DNA from: Pseudomonas sp. PDM18
GTDB lineage: Bacteria > Pseudomonadota > Gammaproteobacteria > Pseudomonadales > Pseudomonadaceae
Assembly (NCBI RefSeq): GCF_014852585.1
Contig: NZ_JACVBX010000005.1
Span: forward strand, 310,001-374,000
Length of the DNA stretch: 64,000 nt
Direction of reading: 5' to 3'
This document shows positions 25,852 through 34,672 of the stretch, in pieces; positions within the stretch are counted from its first letter, which is position 1, and every line of letters starts with the position of its first letter. The notes beneath the pieces were generated by a model that was not told where the DNA came from, ran no database searches, and saw nothing but the letters and a program-made list of their open reading frames with translations. The position numbers were made by a program, and so were the translations under genes.

Positions 25852-27897
25852 GTGAGCGCGAATCCCCTTCTGCAGAGCTACGACCTGCCGCCCTTCTCCT
25901 CCATTCGCCCCGAGCACGTGAAGCCGGCCATCGAGCAGATCCTCGCCGACAACCGCGCCGCCATCGCGCGCATCCTCGCCCAGCAGAACGGCACCCCGAC
26001 CTGGGCCGGCCTGGTGCTGAGCATGGACGAACTGCATGACCGCCTGGGCAAGGCCTGGAGCCCGGTCAGCCACCTCAACGCGGTGTGCAACAGCGCCGAG
26101 CTGCGCGAGGCCTACGAGGGCTGCCTGCCGCTGCTGTCCGCCTACTGGACCGAACTGGGCCAGAACCGCGAGCTGTTCAAGGCCTACGAATCGCTGGCCA
26201 CCAGCACCGAGTCGAAGACCTTCGACGTCGCCCAGAAGACCATCCTCGAACACGCCCTGCGCGACTTCCGCCTGTCGGGTATCGACCTGCCGGCCGACCA
26301 GCAGCAGCGCTACGCCGAAATCCAGACGCGCCTGTCCGAGTTGGGCAGCCGCTTCTCCAACCAGCTGCTGGACGCCACCCAGGCCTGGACCAAGCACATC
26401 ACCGACGAAGCCGCGCTGGCCGGCCTGACCGACTCAGCCAAGGCGCAGATGCAGCAGGCCGCCCAGGCCAAGGAGCTGGACGGCTGGCTGATCAGCCTGG
26501 AGTTCCCCAGCTACTACGCGGTGATGACCTACGCGCAAGACCGCGCTCTGCGCGAAGAGGTCTACGCCGCGTACTGCACCCGCGCCTCCGATCAAGGCCC
26601 GAATGCCGGGCAGAACGACAACGGCCCGGTGATGCAGGAAATCCTCGACCTGCGCCAGGAGCTATCGCGCCTGCTGGGCTTCAAGAACTTCGCCGAGCTG
26701 TCCCTGGCCACCAAGATGGCCGAGACCCCCGAGCAGGTCCTGCACTTCCTGCGCGACCTCGCCGTGCGCAGCAAGCCCTTCGCCGCCCAGGACCTGGAAC
26801 AGCTCAAGGCCTACGCTGCCGAACAGGGCTGCCCGAACCTCTCCAGCTGGGACGCCAGCTACTTCGGCGAGAAGCTGCGTGAAGCGCGCTACAGCGTGTC
26901 CCAGGAAGCCCTGCGCGCCTACTTCCCGGTGGACAAGGTGCTCTCCGGCCTGTTCGCCATCGTGCAGAAGCTCTACGGCATCCAGATTCGCGAGCTGAAC
27001 GACTTCGAGCGCTGGCACCCGGACGTGCGGCTGTTCGAGATTGAGGAAAACGGCCAGCACGTCGGCCGCTTCTACTTCGACCTCTACGCCCGCGCCAACA
27101 AGCGTGGCGGCGCCTGGATGGATGGTGCCCGCGACCGTCGCCGCACCGCCGGTGGCGAGCTGCAATCGCCGGTGGCCTATCTGGTGTGCAACTTCACCCC
27201 GGCGGTCGGCGGCAAGCCGGCGCTGCTGACCCACGATGAAGTCACCACCCTGTTCCACGAATTCGGCCACGGCCTGCACCACCTGCTGACCCGCGTCGAG
27301 CACGCCGGTGCCTCGGGCATCAACGGCGTGGCCTGGGACGCCGTCGAGCTGCCGAGCCAGTTCATGGAGAACTGGTGCTGGGAGCCCGAGGGCCTGGCGC
27401 TGATCTCGGGTCACTATGAAACCGGCGCGCCGCTGCCCCAGGACCTGCTGGAGAAGATGCTTGCCGCGAAGAACTTCCAGTCTGGCCTGATGATGGTCCG
27501 CCAGCTGGAGTTCTCGCTGTTCGACTTCGAGCTGCACGCCACTCACGGCGATGGCCGCAGCGTGCTCGAGGTGATCGAGGCGATTCGCGATGAAGTCGCG
27601 GTGATGCGCCCGCCGGCCTACAACCGCTTCGCCAACAGCTTCGCGCATATCTTCGCCGGCGGTTACGCGGCCGGTTACTACAGCTACAAGTGGGCCGAAG
27701 TGCTGTCCGCCGACGCATTCTCCCGCTTCGAGGAAGAAGGCGTGCTCAACCCGGCGACTGGCGCGGCCTTCCGCGAGGCGATCCTGGCCAAGGGCGGCTC
27801 CCAGGAGCCGATGGCGCTGTTCGTGGCCTTCCGTGGCCGCGAGCCGTCCATCGACGCCCTGCTGCGCCACTCGGGCCTGTCCGAGGAGGCCGCGTGA
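25852..27897 (+). CDS. prlC: Oligopeptidase A (M3 metallopeptidase)
   Basis: A 681-residue cytosolic zinc oligopeptidase, one residue off the E. coli length of 680. The HExxH signature is in TTLFHEFGHGLHHLLT, with the third ligand glutamate in the following VELPSQFMENW stretch. The enzyme degrades short peptides, including cleaved signal peptides. The start is GTG in GTGAGCGCGAATCCC, preceded by AAGGTG. The downstream zinc-ribbon gene overlaps its stop codon, as in PA0067-PA0068. Confidence 0.96.
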   Translation: MSANPLLQSYDLPPFSSIRPEHVKPAIEQILADNRAAIARILAQQNGTPTWAGLVLSMDELHDRLGKAWSPVSHLNAVCNSAELREAYEGCLPLLSAYWTELGQNRELFKAYESLATSTESKTFDVAQKTILEHALRDFRLSGIDLPADQQQRYAEIQTRLSELGSRFSNQLLDATQAWTKHITDEAALAGLTDSAKAQMQQAAQAKELDGWLISLEFPSYYAVMTYAQDRALREEVYAAYCTRASDQGPNAGQNDNGPVMQEILDLRQELSRLLGFKNFAELSLATKMAETPEQVLHFLRDLAVRSKPFAAQDLEQLKAYAAEQGCPNLSSWDASYFGEKLREARYSVSQEALRAYFPVDKVLSGLFAIVQKLYGIQIRELNDFERWHPDVRLFEIEENGQHVGRFYFDLYARANKRGGAWMDGARDRRRTAGGELQSPVAYLVCNFTPAVGGKPALLTHDEVTTLFHEFGHGLHHLLTRVEHAGASGINGVAWDAVELPSQFMENWCWEPEGLALISGHYETGAPLPQDLLEKMLAAKNFQSGLMMVRQLEFSLFDFELHATHGDGRSVLEVIEAIRDEVAVMRPPAYNRFANSFAHIFAGGYAAGYYSYKWAEVLSADAFSRFEEEGVLNPATGAAFREAILAKGGSQEPMALFVAFRGREPSIDALLRHSGLSEEAA

Positions 27898-28166
27898 TGA
27901 GCGAGGTGAAGAAACGCTTCATCGCCGGGGCCGTGTGCCCGGCCTGCAGCGAACAGGACAAGATCGTCATGTGGGACGTCGACGGCGTACCACACCGCGA
28001 ATGCGTGGCCTGCGGCTACTCCGACACGCTCAACGCCCAGGGCCAGTCGGTGCCGAAAGAGCTGTCCACCCGCGTCAACACCAGCGCGCTGGAAAAGCCC
28101 AAGGACCCGAAGGTGCAGGGGGTGCAGTTCTTCCCCAATCCGAAGCTGAAAAAGCCGCAGGAATAG
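27897..28166 (+). CDS. YheV family putative zinc-ribbon protein
   Basis: An 89-residue basic protein with a CxxC...CxxC zinc ribbon: AVCPACSEQDKI and RECVACGYSD. The C-terminal tail is lysine/proline-rich. The family sits next to prlC in many gammaproteobacteria, and its function is unknown. The ATG overlaps the last base of the prlC stop (TGATGA), so the two are coupled. A strong terminator follows. Confidence 0.88.
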   Translation: MSEVKKRFIAGAVCPACSEQDKIVMWDVDGVPHRECVACGYSDTLNAQGQSVPKELSTRVNTSALEKPKDPKVQGVQFFPNPKLKKPQE

Positions 28167-28186
28167 CACCCGCGTGACGCTCAGAG

Positions 28187-28215
28187 AATGCCCCGGCTTG
28201 CCGGGGCATTTCTTT
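28187..28215 (+). terminator. Rho-independent terminator of prlC-yheV
   Basis: AATGCCCCGG-CTTG-CCGGGGCATT is a perfect 10-base stem with a 4-base loop, followed by TCTTTTT. Confidence 0.92.
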
Positions 28216-28245
28216 TTCCGCCGTTCCGGTCTTGCCGACGCCCTC

Positions 28246-28271
28246 TATAATGACCTAAATTCAGGACATTA
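28246..28271. promoter_or_regulatory. Promoter and autoregulatory operator of the first toxin-antitoxin pair
   Basis: A consensus -10 TATAAT (28246-28251) overlaps a dyad, TAATGACCT-AAATTC-AGGACATTA (28248-28271), with 8 of 9 matching positions. It ends 14 bases before the antitoxin ATG. A repressor bound here would block the promoter, as expected for antitoxin autoregulation. The -35 is weak. Confidence 0.72.
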
Positions 28272-28285
28272 TTTGGAGCCATTTC

Positions 28286-28531
28286 ATGCAGAATTTGCTG
28301 GCCAACACCGCCGTCAGCGTTTCGGAACTCAAGAAGAATCCCTCTGCGGTGCTGGCCGAATCCGGCGGTGAGCCGGTGGCGGTGCTCAATCACAACAAGG
28401 TGATGGGCTACATGGTGCCGGCGGAGCTTTTCGAGTCGATCCTGGAGCGTCTGGAAGACCTGGAGCTGGCGGAAATTGCCCGCTCGCAACTGGGAGACAA
28501 AGGCGTCCCGGTATCGCTCGATGACCTATGA
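28286..28531 (+). CDS. Type II antitoxin, Phd/YefM (StbD-like) family
   Basis: An 81-residue antitoxin. The N-terminal half (VSVSELKKNPSAVLAESGGEPVAVL... with NHNKVMGYMVPAELFE) matches the Phd/YefM DNA-binding fold. The C-terminal acidic tail (ELAEIARSQLGDKG) would wrap the toxin. It overlaps the toxin gene by 11 bases. It should repress its own promoter through the dyad just upstream and be degraded under stress to free the toxin (family knowledge). Confidence 0.88.
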   Translation: MQNLLANTAVSVSELKKNPSAVLAESGGEPVAVLNHNKVMGYMVPAELFESILERLEDLELAEIARSQLGDKGVPVSLDDL

Positions 28532-28805
28532 ACTCGAATTCCTCCCTGCCGCCTTGAAGGAATGGCACAAGCTGGGGCATACGGTGTGTGGGCAGTTCAA
28601 ACGCAAACTCGTCGAACGCCTGGAAAATCCTCGCGTCCAGGCTGACGCCCTGCACGGGCTGGCGGACCACTACAAGATCAAGCTGCGCTCGGCAGGCTAC
28701 CGACTGGTCTACCGCATCGAAGAGGAACGCGTGGTGGTTTCCGTGGTTGCCATCGGCAAGCACGAGCGCGGCGAGGCGTACAGCGCAGCGCAGGAGCGTC
28801 GCTGA
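28521..28805 (+). CDS. Type II toxin, RelE/ParE family
   Basis: A 94-residue basic protein: MTYELEFLPAALKEWHKLG, QFKRKLVERLENP, KIKLRSAGYRLVYRIEEERV and VVSVVAIGKHERGEAY. These are the standard RelE landmarks (helix pair, Arg/Lys-rich strand, LVYRI strand and terminal KRxxxxY-type tail). It is probably a ribosome-dependent mRNA interferase of the RelE/StbE subgroup rather than a gyrase-poisoning ParE. The pair lies between the prlC terminator and a phosphate transporter gene, with no mobile element visible. Confidence 0.88.
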   Translation: MTYELEFLPAALKEWHKLGHTVCGQFKRKLVERLENPRVQADALHGLADHYKIKLRSAGYRLVYRIEEERVVVSVVAIGKHERGEAYSAAQERR

Positions 28806-28997
28806 GATTTCGAGGACATTGGAGCATCAAGTGCGTATCCCGGAATCGATATCAAGGAAGGCCTCGGCCCGCTGACTTAGCATGCCCCTCCGCCCCGCTC
28901 GCCCGACCAGCCCATGATCGCCACGGCCGGCTAGTCTGTAGAGCATCGCCGCAAGGAATCCGCCAGATGCCGCCACCGACCCGAAGGAAGCGCCCCT

Positions 28998-30614
28998 GTG
29001 CTTGACCGCTTTGGCATGCTCGAGGTGATGCGCGCCTCGCGCCTGACGCAGTTCCCGATCAGCCCGGTGCTGCGCGAGACCCACGGATTCAAGGGTCGCC
29101 TGACCTTCTTCCTGCTGCTGGCCGGCGCGCTGGTGTTCACTTTTACAGCGCTCGGGCATGACATCCGCGCCAGCGGCACTCACTTGGAGCCGGGCTGGCC
29201 GATGCTGGTGGTCGCGCTGCTGATCGCCCTGGGCTTTGAATTCATCAACGGCTTCCACGACACCGCCAATGCGGTGGCCACGGTGATCTACACCAACGCC
29301 CTGCCGCCGCGCTTTGCCGTGGCCTGGTCGGGCGTGTGGAATTTCCTCGGCGTGCTCTTTTCCAGCGGTGCGGTGGCCTTCGCCATCGTCTCGCTGCTGC
29401 CGCTGGACCTGCTGCTCAAGGTAGACAGCAGTGCTGGGCTGGCGATGATCTTCGCCCTGCTGATCGCCTCAATCCTGTGGAACCTCGGCACTTGGTGGCT
29501 GGGGCTGCCGGTGTCCTCGTCGCACACACTGATCGGCTCCATCGTCGGCATCGGCCTGGCCCATGGCGCCATGGCCGGGCACCTCGGCCTATCCGGCAAC
29601 GCCTGGTCGCAATTGCTGACGGTCGGCTATGCGCTATTCCTCTCGCCGGTGGTGGGTTTCTTCGCCGCCTTCGTGCTGCTGCGGGTGGCCAGTTCGACCA
29701 TCCGCAACCGCGCGCTGTTTCACGCGCCGGAAGGCCGCACGCCGCCGCCCCGGTGGATTCGCGCAATCCTCATCCTGACCTGTACCGGCGTGTCCTTCGC
29801 CCACGGTTCCAACGACGGGCAAAAGGGCATCGGTCTGATCATGCTTATCCTGATCGCTACCGTTCCCCTTGCGTTCGCCGTGGATCGCGCCCATTCGCCC
29901 GAGCAGACCCGCCAATTGCTCGTCCTCACGCAGGCCAGCCAGGAACAGCTGCACCGCTCCGGAGGCAGCCCCGCGGCGGACCCACGCCAGGCGCTGCTCA
30001 GCTATCAGGACGACGAAGTAGTAAGGCCGGATCTTCTGCCTTCGCTGGGCAGCGTGATCGGCGATGTCAGTGCGCGCCTGGAGCGCTATGGACAGCTGGA
30101 CAAGGTGCCGGCCGAGGAAGTGCTGGACCTGCGCAACGACCTCTACCTGAGCCTGGAAACCATCCGCCTGCTGGACCGCAGCGACCAGCACTTCGAACTG
30201 GAAACCTGGAGCAGCCTGCAGGCGTTGCGCCAGGGCGGCGAGCAGGCGATCCGCTTCATCCCGGTGTGGGTGAAGGTCGCGGTGGCCCTTGCACTAGGCC
30301 TGGGCACGCTGGTGGGCTGGCGGCGCATCGTCACCACGGTCGGCGAGGGTATCGGCAAGACACCGCTGACTTATGCACAGGGCGCCTCGGCGCAGCTGGT
30401 GGCCATGCTCACCATCGGCGCGGCGGACGGCTTCGGCCTGCCGGTGTCGACGACCCAGGTGCTCTCCTCCGGCGTGGCCGGCACCATGGCGGCCAACGGC
30501 AGCGGACTGCAGTGGCCGACCATCCGCAACATGCTGCTGGCCTGGGTGCTGACCCTGCCGGCGGCCATCGGGCTCGCGGCGGGGCTGTACTGGCTGTTCA
30601 CCCGGCTGCTCTGA
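28998..30614 (+). CDS. PiT-family inorganic phosphate transporter
   Basis: A 538-residue inner-membrane permease of the PitA type. The two PiT signatures are present as duplicated motifs: EFINGFHDTANAVATVIYTNAL in the N-terminal half (quoted in part: GFHDTANAVAT) and FAHGSNDGQKGIGLIM centrally, with the end motif DGFGLPVSTTQVLSSGVAG. A long hydrophilic loop of about 140 residues separates the last membrane cluster. It takes up phosphate, probably as a metal-phosphate complex, with protons. GTG is the first start; an ATG six codons later is an alternative. A CTAGTCT element lies about 60 bases upstream. Confidence 0.88.
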   Translation: MLDRFGMLEVMRASRLTQFPISPVLRETHGFKGRLTFFLLLAGALVFTFTALGHDIRASGTHLEPGWPMLVVALLIALGFEFINGFHDTANAVATVIYTNALPPRFAVAWSGVWNFLGVLFSSGAVAFAIVSLLPLDLLLKVDSSAGLAMIFALLIASILWNLGTWWLGLPVSSSHTLIGSIVGIGLAHGAMAGHLGLSGNAWSQLLTVGYALFLSPVVGFFAAFVLLRVASSTIRNRALFHAPEGRTPPPRWIRAILILTCTGVSFAHGSNDGQKGIGLIMLILIATVPLAFAVDRAHSPEQTRQLLVLTQASQEQLHRSGGSPAADPRQALLSYQDDEVVRPDLLPSLGSVIGDVSARLERYGQLDKVPAEEVLDLRNDLYLSLETIRLLDRSDQHFELETWSSLQALRQGGEQAIRFIPVWVKVAVALALGLGTLVGWRRIVTTVGEGIGKTPLTYAQGASAQLVAMLTIGAADGFGLPVSTTQVLSSGVAGTMAANGSGLQWPTIRNMLLAWVLTLPAAIGLAAGLYWLFTRLL

Positions 30615-30620
30615 GGGGTA

Positions 30621-30786
30621 GTAGGGCGAATGACCTGGAACAGGTTATTCACCGAGAATCCTTCGACGGATAACGCTGGCGCGTTATGCGCCCTACGTCG
30701 AACTGTTGTAGGAGCGAGCTTGCTCGCGAACCGCCCAGCGCGGGAGCTGCCGGTTAGCACTGTTCGCGAGCAAGCTCGCTCCTACA
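30621..30786. repeat. Composite REP cluster between the phosphate permease and the radical SAM gene
   Basis: From 30621 to 30697 is a diverged copy of the GTAGGGCG...TTATGCGCCCTAC module. From 30707 to 30786 an inverted pair of TGTAGGAGCGAGCTTGCTCG units (arms 30707-30731 and 30762-30786, 25 bases, perfect) encloses 30 bases. It should separate the two transcription units. Confidence 0.88.
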
Positions 30787-30846
30787 GACGGTGGCGAATC
30801 ACGCCGCCGAGCAGTTAATGCTGGCTGTGGAAAACTCCGTGGATTA

Positions 30847-30862
30847 CTGTATTCATATACAG
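30847..30862 (+). promoter_or_regulatory. LexA (SOS) box upstream of the radical SAM gene
   Basis: CTGTATTCATATACAG fits the LexA consensus CTGT-N8-ACAG with the preferred AT-rich centre and is nearly palindromic. It ends 22 bases before the ATG. PA0069 is in the reported LexA regulon of P. aeruginosa, as far as I recall, which agrees. Confidence 0.88.
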
Positions 30863-30884
30863 TGTTTCTTCAGAGCTTTCCCAC

Positions 30885-31943
30885 ATGACTACTTCCCTTC
30901 CACCCCGCGGCCGGGGCACCGCCAGCAATCCGCACAACCGCTTCGCGCCGACCACCTCGGTGCCTGTGGATAACGACTGGTACGACGAGGTGCCCAAGCC
31001 CCAGGTGACCGAAATCCGCACTGAGCGGGCGAAGTCGGTGATCTCGCGCAACCAGTCGCCGGACCTGCCCTTCGACCGCTCGATCAACCCCTATCGCGGC
31101 TGCGAGCACGGCTGCATCTACTGCTATGCCCGGCCCAGCCACGCCTACTGGGACCTGTCGCCGGGGCTGGATTTCGAAACGAAACTGATCGCCAAGACCA
31201 ACGCCACGCAGGTGCTGGAAGAGGAACTGAGCCTCAAGGGCTACGTCTGCGCGCCGATCAACCTGGGCGCCAATACCGACCCGTACCAGCCCATCGAGCG
31301 CCAGCAGCGCCTGACCCGGCAGATCCTCGAAGTGCTGCTGCGCTTCCGCCATCCAGTGACCATCGTCACCAAGGGTTCGCTGATCCTGCGCGACCTCGAC
31401 CTGCTGGCGGAGTTGGCGAAACAGAACCTGGTCGCCGTGATGATCAGCCTGACCACCCTGGATGATGAGCTCAAGCGCATCCTCGAACCCCGCGCCGCCG
31501 CGCCTTCCGCGCGCCTGCGGGCAATCCGCGTGCTGCGCGAACAGGGTATTCCGGTGGGCGTGCTGTGTTCGCCGATGATCCCGATGGTCAACGACCGCGA
31601 GCTGGAAGCGCTGCTCGAAGCCGCCCACGACGCCGGCGCGCAGAGCGCCAGCTACATGATGCTGCGCCTGCCGCGCGAGGTCGGCCCGTTGTTCGAGGAA
31701 TGGCTGGCGGCGCACTACCCGCAGCGCGCCAACCATGTGATGAGCCTGATCCGCCAGCTGCGCGGCGGGGAGATCTACGACAGCCGTTTCGGACACCGCT
31801 TCCGTGGCGAGGGCCCGTTCGCCGACCTGCTGGCCAAGCGTTTCGAGGTCGCCCTGCGCCGCCTGGGCCTGAACCGGCGCGGCAGTTTCGGCCTGGATTG
31901 CACAGCGTTCGCCCCGCCGCGCAGCCAGATGAGCCTGTTCTGA
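30885..31943 (+). CDS. PA0069-family radical SAM protein (SplB-like)
   Basis: A 352-residue radical SAM protein. The 4Fe-4S motif is in CEHGCIYCYARPSHAYW (CxxxCxxC), followed by sequence like that of spore photoproduct lyase and related enzymes (PINLGANTDPYQPIERQ, VTIVTKGSLILRDLDLL). The family is named after PA0069 and has no proven reaction to my knowledge. A LexA box immediately upstream suggests a role in DNA damage, so a nucleic acid repair or modification function is an attractive inference. It is monocistronic, with a REP cluster before it. Confidence 0.9.
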   Translation: MTTSLPPRGRGTASNPHNRFAPTTSVPVDNDWYDEVPKPQVTEIRTERAKSVISRNQSPDLPFDRSINPYRGCEHGCIYCYARPSHAYWDLSPGLDFETKLIAKTNATQVLEEELSLKGYVCAPINLGANTDPYQPIERQQRLTRQILEVLLRFRHPVTIVTKGSLILRDLDLLAELAKQNLVAVMISLTTLDDELKRILEPRAAAPSARLRAIRVLREQGIPVGVLCSPMIPMVNDRELEALLEAAHDAGAQSASYMMLRLPREVGPLFEEWLAAHYPQRANHVMSLIRQLRGGEIYDSRFGHRFRGEGPFADLLAKRFEVALRRLGLNRRGSFGLDCTAFAPPRSQMSLF

Positions 31944-32222
31944 CGGTTATCGGTCGGAAGTTTCGGTAAGCGCAGTAGAATCACCGCAATATTGTCTTGC
32001 CATGATAGCTTGCCGATATCATCTTGGAATGTCGGCGAAACATCATGCAAAAGCTCATTCCAGAGCGGTTTTTTAATTTTGGTTTAATCTTCGTTGTCTA
32101 GGATTTGAACACAAAGTGACTAACCGGTCACGACGTATTTTTCCTCTCGGCTGTGTCTTTTCTCCCCAGGGAGAGCGTCGGCTGACGTGGGAAAATTCTT
32201 CGTCATTCTTCGAGGCTGATAC

Positions 32223-32939
32223 ATGAACGACAAAACGCACGGTGAGGAACACGCCCACGAATCTGCCGACGAGGCGCTGCGCCATATCGTCGAGGGCTTC
32301 CGCCAGTTCCGCCATGAGGTCTTCCCGCAACAGGAAGAACTGTTCAAGAAGCTGGCCCACGCGCAGAACCCACGCGCCATGTTCATCACCTGTGCCGACT
32401 CGCGCATCGTCCCCGAGCTGATCACCCAGAGCTCGCCCGGCGACCTGTTCGTTACCCGCAACGTCGGCAACGTGGTGCCGCCGTACGGCCAGATGAACGG
32501 CGGCGTGTCCACCGCCATCGAGTTCGCGGTGATGGCCCTGGGCGTGCAGCACATCATCGTCTGCGGCCACTCCGATTGCGGCGCGATGAAAGCGGTGCTG
32601 GCTCCGCAGACTCTGGAAGGCATGCCGACGGTGAAAGCCTGGCTGCGCCATGCCGAAGTGGCCCGCACCGTGGTCGCGCAGACCTGCGGTTGCGCCACCC
32701 AGGAACACCTGGGCGTGCTCACCGAAGAGAACGTCGTGGCCCAGCTGGACCACCTGAAGACCCACCCGTCCGTGGCCGCGCGCCTGGCTTCCGGCCAGCT
32801 GTTCATCCATGGCTGGGTGTATGACATCGAGACAAGCGCCATCAAGGCCTACGACGCCCAGGAAGGCCGCTTCCGCCCGCTAGATGGCGAAGGCCCGACG
32901 CCCAGCGCTACTCCGCGCGCGCGCTACTCTCCCCAGTAA
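32223..32939 (+). CDS. Beta-class carbonic anhydrase
   Basis: A 238-residue beta carbonic anhydrase. Zinc ligands and the catalytic pair are visible in FITCADSRIVPELI (Cys, Asp-Arg) and IIVCGHSDCGAMKAV (His, Cys). It interconverts CO2 and bicarbonate in the cytoplasm. The first 20 residues are acidic and histidine-rich. A SulP-family transporter gene follows about 190 bases downstream, as in PA0102-PA0103; such pairs often handle bicarbonate, so the transporter may move bicarbonate rather than sulfate. The 279-base upstream spacer is AT-richer than its surroundings and holds no gene. Confidence 0.94.
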   Translation: MNDKTHGEEHAHESADEALRHIVEGFRQFRHEVFPQQEELFKKLAHAQNPRAMFITCADSRIVPELITQSSPGDLFVTRNVGNVVPPYGQMNGGVSTAIEFAVMALGVQHIIVCGHSDCGAMKAVLAPQTLEGMPTVKAWLRHAEVARTVVAQTCGCATQEHLGVLTEENVVAQLDHLKTHPSVAARLASGQLFIHGWVYDIETSAIKAYDAQEGRFRPLDGEGPTPSATPRARYSPQ

Positions 32940-33133
32940 GCTGCCAGCGGCAGTAATCCCCGAGGCGCGGCGGCCCAGCAGAACAAACGCCGCGCCCGTT
33001 CCTCACTTGCTCCCTGCCTGAGGCGAACGCCCCCACCGCGTTCGCCATTCCTTGAATTGCGCGTGTCGATGCGGTCGAGACCGGCGTCGTGGGCTTTCGC
33101 GCGCCCGAAAAATGCTTGAAGGAGAACAGCGCC

Positions 33134-34669
33134 ATGTCGGCCTCCCACTCTGTTCCATCCGGGTTTTCCCAACTGCGCCAGGTACTGCCGCGCGACCTGC
33201 TCGCTTCGGTAGTGGTCTTTCTCGTCGCCCTGCCGCTGTGCATGGGTATCGCCATCGCTTCGGGCATGCCACCGGCCAAGGGCCTGTTGACCGGCATCAT
33301 CGGCGGCCTGGTGGTCGGTTTCCTCGCCGGCTCACCGCTGCAGGTCAGCGGCCCTGCGGCGGGCCTCGCGGTGCTGGTCTTTGAGCTGGTGCGCACCCAC
33401 GGCATGGCCATGCTCGGGCCGATCCTGCTGCTGGCCGGCGCGCTGCAATTGCTGGCGGGCAGGTTGCGCCTGGGCTGCTGGTTCCGCGTCACTTCACCGG
33501 CCGTGGTCTACGGCATGCTCGCGGGCATCGGCATTCTCATCGTGCTGTCGCAGGTCCACGTGATGCTCGACCTCAAGCCGCAGGCGTCCGGGCTGGATAA
33601 CCTGCTCGCCTTCCCTGCGGCACTGCTGTCCGAGACCAGCGGCTTCGACGCGGCGCTGCTCGGGCTGGGCACCATGGCCTGTATGGCGCTATGGGACCGC
33701 TTCAAACCCGGCCGGCTGCGCATGCTGCCCGGCGCACTGATCGGCGTGAGCCTGGCAACGCTGGTGAGCATTGCCCTGCAACTCGACGTGCTGCGAGTCA
33801 GCGTGCCGGAGAACCTCGGCGAAGCCATCGATTGGGTCCGCCCGAGCGACCTCGCCGCGCTGCTAGACCCGACGCTATTGCTGGCCGCCGTGGTGGTGGC
33901 CTTCATCGCCAGCGCAGAGACGCTTCTCTCGGCCGCCGCCGTGGACCGCATGCACACCGGCCCGCGCTCGGACATGGACCGCGAGCTGAGCGCCCAGGGC
34001 GTGGGCAACATGCTCTGCGGGTTGGTCGGGGCGCTGCCGATGACCGGGGTGATCGTGCGCAGCTCGGCCAACGTGCAGGCCGGTGCGCGCAGCCGCGCCT
34101 CGGCGATATTCCATGGGCTGTGGCTGCTGGGGTTCGTCGTGCTGCTGGGCGGGCTGCTGCGGCAGATCCCCATCGCCAGCCTGGCCGGCGTGCTGGTCTA
34201 CACCGGGATCAAATTGGTGGACTTGAAAGCGCTGCGTTCGCTGGGCCGCTATGGGCGTATGCCAGTGCTGGTTCATGCAGCGACCGCGCTGGCCATTGTC
34301 GCCACCGACCTGCTGACCGGCGTGCTGCTGGGCTTTGCGCTGACGGTACTGAAGCTGGTGCTCAAGGCCGCGCGGCTGAAGATCAACCTGCGCTACGACG
34401 ACGAGGGCAACGGCGCCGAACTGCGTCTGGTCGGCGCGGCGACCTTCCTCAAGGTGCCGGCGCTGTCCCGGGCCCTGCAGTCGGTGAAACCCGGCACGCA
34501 CCTGCGCGTGCCGCTGCAGCACCTGAGCTATATCGACCACGCCTGCATGGAACTGCTGGAGGATTGGGGCCGCAGTGCCGCGGCCAGCGGCTGCCGGCTG
34601 TCCATCGAAGGCAATGGCCTGCGTCGCCGCGTGGAAGGCCGAGTGCGTGCGCAGCAGAGTGCGGGCTGA
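33134..34669 (+). CDS. SulP family anion transporter with STAS domain
   Basis: A 511-residue inner-membrane protein with about 11-12 hydrophobic segments. The SulP signature region is at its start (LRQVLPRDLLASVVVFLVAL, LPLCMGIAIASGMPPAKGLL). An ELSAQGVGNMLCGLVGALPM stretch lies mid-protein, and a C-terminal STAS-like domain (FLKVPALSRALQSV to HACMELLEDWG) follows. Substrate by annotation is sulfate. The neighbouring carbonic anhydrase suggests bicarbonate. The ATG chosen has GGAG nine bases upstream. It converges with the next gene, three bases from its stop. Confidence 0.9.
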   Translation: MSASHSVPSGFSQLRQVLPRDLLASVVVFLVALPLCMGIAIASGMPPAKGLLTGIIGGLVVGFLAGSPLQVSGPAAGLAVLVFELVRTHGMAMLGPILLLAGALQLLAGRLRLGCWFRVTSPAVVYGMLAGIGILIVLSQVHVMLDLKPQASGLDNLLAFPAALLSETSGFDAALLGLGTMACMALWDRFKPGRLRMLPGALIGVSLATLVSIALQLDVLRVSVPENLGEAIDWVRPSDLAALLDPTLLLAAVVVAFIASAETLLSAAAVDRMHTGPRSDMDRELSAQGVGNMLCGLVGALPMTGVIVRSSANVQAGARSRASAIFHGLWLLGFVVLLGGLLRQIPIASLAGVLVYTGIKLVDLKALRSLGRYGRMPVLVHAATALAIVATDLLTGVLLGFALTVLKLVLKAARLKINLRYDDEGNGAELRLVGAATFLKVPALSRALQSVKPGTHLRVPLQHLSYIDHACMELLEDWGRSAAASGCRLSIEGNGLRRRVEGRVRAQQSAG

Positions 34670-34672
34670 GCC

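Noticed and set aside
5851-30786. Repeated palindromes considered as a CRISPR array
   Set aside because: Copies are scattered kilobases apart, not regularly spaced with unique spacers, and no cas genes are present.
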